From assembly GCF_963576615.1 (NCBI RefSeq), contig NC_088717.1, forward strand, positions 19,206,108 to 19,270,107: DNA of 64,000 nucleotides, read 5' to 3'. The translations under genes and the position numbers were made by a program. The notes below the pieces were generated by a model. It was not told the DNA's origin, made no database searches, and saw only the letters and a program-made list of their open reading frames with translations. The stretch comes from Watersipora subatra. Taxonomy: Eukaryota; Bryozoa; Gymnolaemata; Cheilostomatida; Watersiporidae. This document shows, in pieces, positions 1-12,400 of this stretch. The first letter of the stretch is position 1, and each line of letters opens with the position of its first letter.

Positions 1-59
1 ATCTAAAAATATCTAGCCATGATAAGAGTCAAATTTTATGTTACTAGTCAGATGCAGGT

Positions 60-310
60 AATACTAGACTACATATACAGTTTATATACAGCATATATAT
101 ATATACTGTATATACACTGTATATACATACTGTGTATATATACACAGTAGCCTATATATAGTGTATATATACTGAAGCTGTATATATTGTGTACAGTACA
201 TTCATACTGTACACAATATATACAGTAGACATTGTACACAGTATATACAATATATAATGTCAGCTTCAATATATAGTGAGCCTGTCTAGTTGGTGTATTG
301 GCTGTTAGCA
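60..310. repeat. AT-rich low-complexity block of TATA/ACAGTATATA motifs
   Basis: The segment is built from irregular repeats of TATATACAG, ACTGTATATA and TATACAC, many of them self-complementary. The minus-strand open frame across it is only a product of this low complexity (mostly Tyr, Ile, Val and Cys) and is not called as a gene. Confidence 0.7.
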
Positions 311-316
311 TATATA

Positions 317-1200
317 CAGTAGATGATTCTATAACATAAGCCTCCTATGTGAATTCTACATAATGTACAGTAAATAATTTATGTAAAGTATTTTGCTTCG
401 CACGACATAAAAAACTCCATACAATTTGAATAATGAGAGTCTCGTGGTTAGCCTTAAATTTTGTCTCTATCTATCTTGTCGCATTTGAGAGAAAAATGAT
501 GAATAGGACTATATCTATTACATATACATCTACTAGTATATATAAATACACATGTACATATACTAGTACCCTAGTTCGACGTGAGATATCATCAGGTGTG
601 ACGATAAAACACAAAGAATAGGTGCCCCGCGACATTGTTCAGAAATACTTGAAGGTGACCAATTGGTGCAGATGTTAGAGTATCGGTCTACAAAGCGGAA
701 TTTCACGAATCGGAGACTCGTCGAAAGCTATATATATATATATCCTAACCTTTAACCTTGACGCTCAATAGACAGCCAGACAAACAGACACTGCTCGGAT
801 TATAGTCATGATATATTTTTGTTTTACATTATTTTGAACATGAAAACATTTTTTATTTTTCCTTTGTAGCATAGACCTTGCTGTCTAGTCAAAAATGAAA
901 AAAATTGATTAAAATTGGAAATGAAGGTGTGCGCTCGCCTTAACTTGAAATGAACGTAATCACGAACCCTAAAGCAAGTGAAAGTGATAAGAGAAAGATT
1001 TGTCAATACAAACCGATAATAATACTAGTCACTGTATAGTCATCAAATTAAGAAGTTGGTAGTTGTTTTTCCTATTTGAAGGGCCAGAAGGGCGAATTTG
1101 GAAAGATAGTGGAACAGATTAGGCAATTTACAAGTATTTTACTGTTCTTATAACTCAAAATCTCTGCAACGTAAAGGTTCTTGGAACAGATTATCCACAT
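317..1200 (+). mobile_element. Family A non-autonomous DNA transposon, copy 1 (carries a tRNA-like module)
   Basis: The left end reads CAGTAGATGATTCTATAAC after TATATA and matches the left ends at 11810 and 48507. The right part contains the family hallmark of GGCAATTTACAAGTATTTTA followed by a run resembling CAACGTAAAGGTTCTTGGAA. At about 648-812 there is a tRNA-like SINE module: a GGTGCAGATGTTAGAG box-A-like region, a degraded box B, and a tail near CGGATTATAGTCATG. No transposase frame is visible, so the element is non-autonomous. The class (possibly Tc1/mariner or pogo-like, from the flanking TA) is inference. Confidence 0.6.
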
Positions 1201-1204
1201 TGTA

Positions 1205-1244
1205 TGTGAAAATTGTGTTAGATACATCCAACACAATTTTCACA
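1205..1244. repeat. Perfect 15-bp inverted repeat (hairpin)
   Basis: TGTGAAAATTGTGTT is followed by a 10-base loop and its exact reverse complement AACACAATTTTCACA. It sits directly beyond the right end of the family A element, so it may be a transposon end or a separate foldback. No T-run or gene context supports a terminator. Confidence 0.7.
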
Positions 1245-4136
1245 ATCGCTGAATCAAACAAATAAAACCAAACCCACAGTAGAAAAAATGTAAAACAACA
1301 TGACTTCACAAATAAAACGTATGCACTAGGCAATATGTAACACAAGTATTGAACTTCAAGCAAAACAGTTTCGAGGTAATATCTATACTATACCATATCA
1401 CAGCAAAACTAAGTAAAATGAAGGGTATAAAATGTGGTATACTATAAGCTCAATGTGAATAAACTAAAAGACCAACAGTGACCCCCTTACAACGAGAACC
1501 ATGACCTGTTGCCATGACAACAAGACAATTGTGGCTAATACACTATAATCAGGGATGCAATGACCTAACACACAACAAAATAAGTCACCAACTAAGCAGA
1601 ACTACATTACTTGGATAGAATTGTAACGCAATAAAAACCAACTTACGCTTTATAGTTTATACAGACTAAAAAACGATTACATGACGTTCAAGGGCTTTCG
1701 AGAACTACTTTTATGTCTAATAGATTTTTAAGACGACATCAATAAAATAGTGAGTGAAAGTAAGCTGGTCAAGGCAGCTGTGACATAAATGATACAATAT
1801 CATTTACAGCAGCAATGATACTGGATCACCAAGATAAATTGCAGACGGAGGAACAGCACTATTAACCATGATCTCTCCAGAACTATTAAAACAGTAACTG
1901 TTGGAAACTGCCTACTAATATATATTGTTTACCACCAGACACTGATACAGCCTAACCACACATAGTTGTATAGATAAAATTAAGTTGACTGATTTACTGT
2001 TTCTCTGGTAAAATTAAAAATGATGCATAAATGCAAAAACTTGAAACTTCATTTAGGGTTTGCAAAGCTTCTGAAATCCATTGGACATTTGAAGCAGACA
2101 ATACCTGAAAAAAGTTCACTTTTGTAATGATATTTTACGACAGAGAACCAGCGATACTTTTTATCTACAACTCCATTACTGCTCAAGTTCCAAGACATTG
2201 ATTGTGCACTTTTACAGAAAACACATTGACTTCACCATCAAAGTCCTAACATAGGCAATAGGTTCTCAATCTGACTGCATGCATTAAATTTTTATTTGTA
2301 ACTGCGCTAAAAACTCAAGTCACTAAATTTACTGATTTAACAATCAAGATTAAGCAACGGGTTTTTTTCTCGGGGATTCTGTAAAATTCCATTTGAGCAT
2401 GTCAGCCTTTCTGGGAATTTTTGAACTAGGCTTCAACCATCAGTTAACTAAATTATAATCTCATTTTTAGCCAACTTTTTAAATGTCTGAGATAAAAAGT
2501 ACATGTATCAAAATTTGAGCAAATCAAAAGAGAGCTGATCAAATAGTTATTAAAATATTACAGATACATTACCAGGCACATAATTAACATACATGATATT
2601 GGAATCACAATCACTGGGTTTCAATACATTGAAAGGGTTCGGAGTTGACCTTTGCCGACGAAGTTGCACCCTACCATTTCAACGATTCGGAGTTGCACGT
2701 TATCAATTTTTTCAAGATCAGCGATGTATTCCTCAAAACAGAACTTGTTAAAGTAGACTCACTTTCGGGTCATGGTCACTTTTCAATTCCCGCGTCGTAC
2801 CTACACTTAGTGCACTAACTCAGCCAGGATACCTGATAAGAATTTTTTTCTTATTAATAATATTATTATCCCTCTATATTACATAACAGAAGCAGAATTT
2901 ACTACTTGCTATACAGTTATTACTTCAAAGGTCCCATGAACGACAATCGCTTTTAGCAAAGGAGACTTTCTATGCTAGAAAAGTGAAACCTAGAAAGAGG
3001 TCAGCCCCAGTTCAATGGGAATCTGTACAATTGGTAGGTTCAGTTATATAATGAATAAGTTGATAAAATAAATAAAAAAGCAATTATCTTATCATTGTCG
3101 CATGAGAAACCTATCGTTGGCAATACTAGTTAGAAAATACATGCCTGGTATGGCAATGAAATGCGCTGAGTTGTTTTTACCTCAACTGGGGAGAGCTTAA
3201 TTGGGTGTTATCGATTTGAATCCATCCGCAGTGAGCATTTCCGTGAGGTCAAATAGTAGTCTCACTGTGAATGCCTTCGCAAAAATTTTGCAAAGAAAAA
3301 TGGTGTCGGTTTTTACCGTTTCTATCATTCAGAGTGGCAGAAACTTCTAATCCATTCGAATTATGAAAACTCAGTAAACTAAATGTTTTAATTTCAACAA
3401 TTCTCAAGATAATTGTCCCCGAAAGGCAACAAAACCAATAAAAGCTGATGGTACAACAGTGACTAAGCTAATCTCCTCGCTATTAGAATAGCCATCCAGC
3501 TATAAGAGGCTAACAATTATACACCCAGATGAAGCCAACTGGCACCAGTTGCTAATGAAGTTTTTCTAAATTATCATATGTAAAAATTATAAGAACTGTA
3601 AAGACTGCACGATAACTGTAAGACAAATAAATGTACAAATGTAACACAAATGTACAACTGAAGTAGTCAATACATCTCAGAACAGTTCTAAGCCATCAAT
3701 TCCACCAGCAGCACTTCAACAAAGATAATCCATATAACTAGTTGTAATACATTCATTTGTACTTTGTCTCAAGCTTCAATGAATCTTCTTCAGTATATCC
3801 ACCAGTTTGCTATGTACCTATTTTCCCTAATACTAAAAAACACAAAAATGGCTATACAATGGCATAATTTTTTTTTGTTTTTGTTAAAGATGTTGTTTAT
3901 AATAGGTGTTTGAGTAGACACAGAAACTTGAATCGGTGAAGTTTTTAAGGTAATGCCGAGTAATTTGAAAGCAAACCATCTATAAACTTGGCTCTATGAA
4001 TATATGTGTGCAAAGTATTGTGTACCTTGTACATGACCACAAGTAAATTGGAAATGATTGGAAATTTCACAGGGCTAAACTACTTTACCCAATCAACATC
4101 CTAAAATTCAAGATGTAGAAACTTCTAAATAAAACT

Positions 4137-4880
4137 AGTCATACCTCGACTTAGAAGCTTTATGCGTTTTGAAACTGAGCTCGCATGGCACGTTACGCGT
4201 GTCTCAAGACACTATTTCCTATATAAAATAACTAAATACCAATTAATACGTTACTATACTATGAAAAAAACAACATTAAACAGGATATTACGATGGAAAA
4301 AACGTGTTTTTAACTGTTGTAATTCGGTATCTTTGCTAAAAAAGTAACAAATATATATTTAATTATTAAAATCTGCAATAAAATGTAACATCCCTATGTA
4401 CACTACTATAAGTTATTACCGTCGAGACAGATGTAGTTGCTAACAGCGGTCTGAGAGAGACTTGACAGCAACGTGTTCAGTACACTAAACTTTTGTGACA
4501 CTACATAACCAAAACTTTGAATTTTCCTTATATGAATTTAACTTACTAGACACATAAAGCTAAGTTTTAACGTTTTACTAAACTTACTTCAATTTTTCTC
4601 ATTTCAGTTTAGTATTCCTCGTTTCCAGCTTGGCGTTTTTGGCCTCGCGTTCATAATAACTTTCAGCCAACCTTTTAAAAACTTTCAAATTGATTTGCGA
4701 AGAAAGACCAAGTGATGCTGTTCTCGAAAGCTACCTTTCGCATTCTTGGTCATCGAAAACTGGCTCGTATGCTTGTATCTCAAAGATTACTCGCAGCTCG
4801 AGGAAAAAAATTGCTCAATATGCTGCTCGTATCTCAGTTTTTTCGTCTGTTAGGGCACTCGTATGTCAAAATATGACTAC
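4137..4880. mobile_element. Candidate degraded pogo/Tigger-like element
   Basis: The left side begins near CATACCTCGACTTAGAAG and continues with GAAACTGAGCTCGCATG. The right side holds diverged inverted counterparts such as GAGATACGAGCAGC and ACATACGAGTGCCC when read on the minus strand. This style of end (CATACCTCG..., repeated ctcgtatctc motifs) resembles many animal pogo-like elements. The 75-aa open frame at 4690-4917 lies inside the repeat and is not considered coding. Boundaries are approximate. Confidence 0.35.
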
Positions 4881-5389
4881 TTCTGGCCACAGCTTTAATG
4901 CAAAAAAACTTATCTAATGATTTGAATTGGTTTCTTGGTCTCAATATAAGTTTTCATCATAGTTGAAACAAGTGTGCAAAAATCTATGACAAAAAAGGTG
5001 ACCCCCTACCCCAAAAACAGTGACAAAACACTGTAACAATGTTGATAAACAGGTACCCAGATTTCAACAGCAACAACATTGACAAATTTTCTAGCAAAAT
5101 TTTTAATACCAAAATTTAACTGTAAATAAAATGAGAATTAGTCTATCCCAATTTTACAAAATGTCAGCTTTTCATACATATCTTTGAGCAAGATATAAAC
5201 AGTTTTAAAATAGAGAGGCAATATTAAGCTTTTTTATATACCAGAACCTGTTCAAGCTAAAATAGAGTTTTTAGACTACCACTGGGTGAATCACAAGTTA
5301 TGTAAAATATTTATTTCAAAATATGCATATCATGAGTAGTTTTTGGTATAAAACTGCCAAAATAAGCATTACGTTTGTAGTGACAGCTT

Positions 5390-5518
5390 GTTAGTGCTGG
5401 CTTACAGCTTTGAAACTTTATCTACAACACAATAGGTCAATGGTAGCCAGCACTAATTATTAATGCTAGCTTATCGCTTAGAAATTTAATCTACAACAAA
5501 ACTGGTTGATGGTGGCGA
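5390..5518 (+). repeat. Diverged tandem duplication, unit about 65-70 bp
   Basis: Two adjacent copies share a GCTGGCTTACAGCTT / GCTAGCTTATCGCTT core, then TTTAATCTACAAC-type sequence and a GG(T/A)CAATGGTAGCC / GGTTGATGGTGGCG ending. The copies differ at many sites, so the duplication is old. No function is visible. Confidence 0.5.
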
Positions 5519-6474
5519 AAAATAAAATATGCTGGTTATGTTTGTCTCAAAAAGATGTTACCCTTGAGATAAAAAGGTCACGATTACGTTTAGTAATTGG
5601 CTGCATTTACGAGCTACAGAGCTCAATAGCACGGAAAACCAAAATTGCTTTGTAGCCTATATTCAGAGGAAAACGATTTTATCATTAGCAATCAGAACGA
5701 AGTTATAACTTATTTGAACACAAATATTGTAAGAGACATAGGACATATTTAAAACAAATTCTCTTGTTTGTATTACATTATATGTTACACACAACATAGT
5801 ATTTTCTTCCAACAATGCTGGCAAAAACATTACCGAAACACAGAGGCTGATAGACTAAAGATAATAACATTTTAATGTGATACAGCGAACAAGATTGCAG
5901 CTGTAAATTTCTTTACTTAAGTCAATATATTAAGCCGATTAATATCTTCTGTGGTATACAAATTTAGTTCAACAGTAATAGCGCTTGTATTTTTTGTTCA
6001 TTCATTCTCAGAGTAGACCGTCCAACATGTACGAAACGCTTTAATGAAAAATAAATTTGACTACATTAGTATAAAACAAATAATATTTACCGCTCTGTTC
6101 TCCCAGAAACACTAACTTGAACTTCCTTAACGGGTTACCAAATTCACTAGCCATGTCGAGTTGGTAGTGAGTACAACTTGTCTATAACCTATTCAGATTT
6201 TAATTTTCTTGTACCGGATGTTGTCACCCTTCCGGTGCGATTACGAGGTCAAGAACAAGCCTGACTGTGATTGGGTAGAAATACTCGCTCTTTTTTGGCG
6301 AGTATTTCTACAAAAATTCTATTTCCAAACGGCAATAAAGCTTTTATTTGTTAACCGACATGGTGATCCTTTTTTGAACACGTGCTTTTAAATTATGCAA
6401 TTTAAAAATGTTCCTAGTTTTTGATTCAACTGTAACCATTACCGTCAAAATAATTGAAGTTTGAATTGCTTATA

Positions 6475-9400
6475 ATGGAAATCGTCAAATCTGAAGCAAA
6501 CGGATCAGAAGACGTTCCACCATGTGAAAAACTGGCCAAAATGGTCAAATGCCAAACATTGGCTACACAAGAACTGAAAAAAACTGGCAGTGCTAAAAAA
6601 AAGTCTGGTAAAAAAAAGTATCTTAAAGCGCCCTTTCAATATGAATGGTTAGTATATGCTTATGTTCATGCTCATAGCTCAACATGAACTTATAATTTGA
6701 CCCAGAAACGGCTTCTAAATCCTCTCTGTGATTAGCCTCAGTTCATTCTTTTCTGTATAATTAACAGTTTTGTTGTACGACAGCATTCATGACATGAAGT
6801 TCAAGTATCCAAGATACTAACTTCTGAAACAGTTACTTTGCAGAAAATGGTGTGCCTGGTCAACAAAATTTGTTAAACCCTCATGTTATATTTATTACTG
6901 TTGAAATAAAGTGAATTCAATAAAGGACCAATAATGGCACACAGTGAGGAGATGCAAGTTTTCTAAAGTATGCTTTTAGCTCTTCATGTTTTACAAGTTT
7001 TATATATGAGTGAACCATTCATATGTACCTGTGCGCACATAAAATTGGTTGTCATTGGGGATATTGACTATTAATTCAGATGTTTTCTACTGTATATTAT
7101 TTGCATACATTGGTCTGTAAACGGTTTTAAATTATAAATCATGGTGACAGCATACTCATTACCACTACATAAGTACAGCAGCACCCCACCAACTCACCCA
7201 AACGAATGTATAAAATTATATTTCACTTTTGCATGTCAGTTATCCTATGCCCGGATACACTCTTAAAACAAGTCTTAAAAAAGCATAGTTTAGCAATGCA
7301 CTAAGGCTAATAAAAAGTATGTAAGATTGCTTTGAGCCCGCAATGAAAAATGATAGTAAAAAGGAACTCAATACAGTGTAACCTCAGTTCTCGAGCACAA
7401 TCCGTTCTAGAAGGTTGGTCGAAAACCGAGTTGTTCAAGATCCGAAGCAGGTTTTCCCATTAGAATTAATATATGTAAGTTTTAATTCGTTCCAAGTCGA
7501 TTTAACAACTTCGGTAAAGTATTTTTTAACATTTTACACCATAAACTGTACTGTATACTAAATACTATAAATAAAACCGGGTAGATATAGATCGTGTTTA
7601 AGTTTAATAAAGTATTTTCTATCTATGATGATGAGAAAAAAAACTAAAAGTAAACATTTCGTATGCTTTGCTCTTAAAACATCGAAAACATTAACGATTA
7701 TGATACAATACCCAAAATCGCAGAAATTGATAATGAAACAGCAAAAAAATGCAACAGATCAATCACATCAAAAATCGTGTGAAAAAGAAAATAGAAACAG
7801 CAATGGCACGTTTACTTCACATCTTTGAAGAAGAATCCTCCAAAACAATTTAGGGTAACTCGACTGGAGTAGTTGTGTCCTTAGAAAATCTATTTGGTAG
7901 AGGCGACGTCCTCCCAGATAGCTCCTTTTTGTAAAAAATTAATGACACGAAACTTCTCCCTTTTTTTAGAACCTTTTGAAAGTGGCTTACAACAAGGTCG
8001 TTATCGTATAAACATGCTGGTTCCGGAGCTGTTCCGAACGTTTAATTCAAATACGCATGTTCCGATTTGGTCGAGTACCGAATTTATAGTCGAGATTCGA
8101 GACAAACAAATATCAAATTTGTTTATTCGAAAACCGAGTTGGTCGAAAACTGAAGCGTTCAAAAACCAAGGTTCCACTGTGCATAAAACTTTTGTGACCT
8201 GCATTAAAGTTTTCGAGGGACCCTTTTAATCACTAACACACCCATTAATACAACAACAAAAACATGCTTACAACTAAAAGCAACCATTACTTTGATCATG
8301 TTTTATTTGTATGCTTCTCTTCAGTTTATAAGCATTTGATTGGAGCATACATAGACAAAAATAAGTGTTTACAAATCTTTGAGAATGAATACAAAATTCA
8401 CTTAGAATGAATGCTTCAGAAGTGAATGTCGATATGTCTAGAATTACTTTTTAGAAGTGTCAGCATTCAATCCAAGTTCAACATAAGCATGTAAACATTA
8501 GTACCAGCTGTTGAGAAGATAAAACCATTATTTTTTTATAATGTTAGGTGGCAGTAGTAGCTACAGTAAAATGAAGCAAATTGTTTTTGGCTTCTATTTG
8601 AGTTAAACTGTGACCCAAAGGTAAAAAATTAAAAAAATGCCATTTAAGAAGTGCCATTCTTTTTTAGGTGTTGCCGCTTTATTAAAGGGCTTTTATTTTT
8701 AGGTGCACTATATGTACTTTACCTACTGTAGTACTGTCAAACCAGGAAAATGGCAAATAATCGCTCCGACTTGTTGAGAAATATTACATTAAAAGTTGTA
8801 ATACATGAGCCGATTCTCACCTTCACTAACACTAATTGAATCTAAATAACTTTGTTTGCAGAATGAGAACATTCTAATTTTAACTAAAGTTCTAACACAT
8901 AAATATTTTTGTAGCATTTTGAAATTAAGTTTTGGAGGCATTTAAAAACATGAAATTTTTAAATTGTGACGATATATGAAACTATTTTAGTGAATGGCTT
9001 TATCTTTTAACCTACGGCTGTTATATAGTGCCTTTTAACAATATTTTTTAGGTTTATTTTACATAAAAATTTGTTACATAGGCCTACAAGTTTTAATGTG
9101 TTTTAAGACGTAGTCAACATTGCTCACTGCTATAGTAATTGCTCATTGTCGTGTTGGAGACTCAAGCTTCAAGTGGCATTTCCATTATTGTCAAGTTTAG
9201 GCACTGCTTATAGCATTCAAACAATTCTTTCGCGACTTATTTGCGTTCTCACCGATTGTTTATTTTATTTTTTAATTTTCTGGTCTTGACCTAAACATGT
9301 TTTGGCTAACCAACATGTTTTGTAGGCCGACTGTTTCTGCTGAAGTTTGTAAACAGATTGTGACCCTTCTTCAAGAAACTTTTAAATCTTTGGGATTGCA

Positions 9401-12400
9401 AAGGGATTTGTGTAAAAGAGGGGGCAAGATAGTCGCTGAGAGGAAAGGCGCTTGTTCCAGTCATGTTCCAGCTAGTGACTCCTGTTCCAATTGGTATGTC
9501 CAGATATTCAATCTCCAATTGAGTTTATTTGGTTGACTTTTATTTTACTATTCGTTATTATATTTTTGTCTCATGGTCAATATGCTTTGAACAGCATTGG
9601 ACAGTAATAATACAGTTAATATCTATCTATGATTGACAAAACTATAGAGGACCCATCGTGTCTTTATATAGGAGCAAGCTTGTGTTTGGAGTAAATGCAG
9701 TTACTAGGTCTATGGAAAAGGAAGAAGTCAGCCTTTTACTTTGTGACAGCAATGTATACCCTAGCCATTTGACCTCTCACCTAATTGAACATTCAGTTCA
9801 TAAGAAAGTTCCTGCTGCCGCTATAGCTAGCCTGTCTGACATAGGAGATACTGTAGGACTTCGTTCTGTTACATGCATGGCCTTCAAGTCATTGGTGAGT
9901 TTCAGAGGTTGTAGCAGTGTGTGAGTATACTTGTTACAAGATTAGTTTAAGAACAAAAAGTACAACTTCCGCTATTATACCAATGATATTGTTTATTTGC
10001 TTACTGTAAAGTTTCTTGTAAAGTTTTTGAGTAGATAAAAATTTTGAGTTGTTTGATAGGTTCTTAAGCAAAGGGGTCAGGTTTTTAAACAAAATACTGT
10101 ATACGTAGACATTTTCAGTTGATACAAGTTTTGCTACGCACTGGTGTATAATGTGTTGATGTTATGCAATTGTTTGTTAGTATAATATATGCGATGTTCA
10201 TAGGTTTACGGGTAAATTAAATCCATATACTCCTCTAGTCACTAACTTGACCAGAATAAACCGTATCCAATGTCATTTTAGTTACACAGTATTTCCTCCT
10301 ACCCCTCGGGGGCCGTTCCACTCTCCTCCTCCCCTCCCCCCCCCCCGTGAAATAGAAACTAGATTTTTTGAACCATGAGTCATAATTTTAGCATTTCAGA
10401 CAATTTAAACTGTTCTAAACTTTTGCAATTACTATATTTGTAAGTACAAGTTCTACGTGTGACATACTCGTGTCCGTACTTGTGACCATACTGAAATCCG
10501 TAAGGGATTAACGACAACTGCATGGTGAACATGACTGGGGCGAGAAACAAATAGGCAAAGTCAACAATAGATATTCTTGAACTGATCGGCGTCAGGCTAG
10601 CAAAATGATGAAAAGCACTCATTGGTGATTCTCCTTAGATGAAGGAGGAGAGTTGGTTAAATTCTATTCAGTAGTTTAAAAGCACTCTCTAGCTTTTCTT
10701 GTAAGACATTCTATTTTTATTACCAACATCACGGACTAACATCACAGACTTTCATATTAGTGGAAAATGCGCTCCACATTTATGCCTTAGCAATGACACC
10801 GACAGTGTATTGCTTCACGTATTCTAATGAAGGCTACCAGTAGAGTAGGCTCTCTCTACCGCCAGTAAAGAGAGCGCACTGTAATCACTGCGTAAGAGTA
10901 TATTGTACTGCAGCAGCTGTCGACTGTACTGCAGCGGCTGTCGACTGTACTGCAGCGGCTGTCGACTGTACTGATTCTTTAATTTTTGTTTCAAAACAAG
11001 AGAAAGGCTGCGAATTTTAAACATAACTTGTCAATACTAAATGACAATGTAGAAATCCAAGTGGACGCGAAACTCGTGATACAGTGAATTTGTGATAGTT
11101 GAAGGCATAATTACCGTAAACCTATTGGCTGGTGGAAGAAAACAATTTACTTTCACATTTGTATATATTCAGAACTTGATAGAGGATGACAAGTTAACGT
11201 CTTTGGTATCGTCCATCACAAAAATGCTGCCAAAACTGCTCAGCCCTATCGAACCCCTTGACTCACATCCTAAACTACAGCCAGAGGGGTCGTCTGCACC
11301 AGAGCTCAGTGATAAAAGGATTGTGGAAAATGCAGGTTAGTTTCCCAACCCAACAATGTATTTAAGATTCGGTCTATTATAGGTTGGGGTGTTTGATGAT
11401 TTTTGATGAGCTATATATTTCCAACAGCCTCTGCTATCTATCTAAATATGTCATTTTTTTGCTAAGTGTGATGGCATTCAGTTTAGCTATGGTTGACAAG
11501 TTTGTGATTCGTCTCCCCTATATTGAATGTCTCTCCAATATTGAAATTGAACCTATGCTGAAATTATGTTGAACTATATAGACACTAATTCTCCTAAACT
11601 GATAACGAAAATAAAAAGTTTTGTACCACTAATTTTATATAAGCAGTTTTAATATAATGAACAAAAAGTTCTATATCGGCAAACATCCCGCCGATGAAAA
11701 ATTATATTAATTGTGATTTATGAAGTTTAGTCTAGCAAATGACTATATATATATTTTATACAGTAGACACTCCTACGTGTACCTCCGCAATGCTGTGTAT
11801 CATCAGATACAGTAGACGCTCCTATAACGTAAATTCTAGATAATGTAAAGAATTTATGTGACGCCTTGGCTTTGTATTACGTAAAAAATTCCATTTAACG
11901 TAGTGTCAAGTCAGGCAAGTTTTCAAATTTGATTTGGATGTTACTCTATCTCGCTACACTTGGCGAGAGAGAACATTGCACACATAGCGTTATATCCATT
12001 ATATATACAGCTTACATGAAATTCTCGTTCGTCGTGATTGATCATCAGATGTCTCAACAAAACAGAATAGGTAGCTCCACATTTGTTCATAAATATTTGA
12101 AGGCGATAGATCGAGTGCAGGTGTTACAGCATCGGTCCACCAATCTAAATCTCATAAGTTGGAGTATCGTCAAAAGTTCTCTTAGCCTAACATTCACCTT
12201 GGGTACAGATAGAAGATGAACTGGCAGTACCGCATTTTTATAGGACATGTAAATATATTTTGTTGTTTTGCTTTATAAACTTTGTTGTTTGGAAAAAATT
12301 AGCAAATCGTTGTAAATCAACAAATCAGCTCCTCATCAACTTATTTTAAAACTAACGCAATCATGGTCTATAAAACCAGTGAGATTGATCAGAAAAAGTA

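Larger units (their letters stand above)
1..6474. other. Gene-free region upstream of RPP38
   Basis: No open reading frame here looks like a conserved protein. The stretch is AT-rich and holds a TATA/CTG-type low-complexity block (about 60-310), a family A transposon copy (317-1200), a short inverted repeat (1205-1244), a candidate pogo-like relic (about 4137-4880) and a diverged tandem duplication (about 5390-5518). I see nothing specific in about 1250-4130 or 5520-6400. The first exon of RPP38 begins at 6475 and its core promoter could not be identified. Confidence 0.6.

Noticed and set aside
263-300. Window-start coordinates attached to the CaaX-box finding
   Set aside because: Those coordinates hold only AT-rich repeat; the CSIN-encoding exon is at 13871-13903 on the minus strand, and the finding should be read there.
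69-311. 80-aa minus-strand frame rich in Tyr, Ile and Cys
   Set aside because: It is produced by the TATA/CTG low-complexity block.
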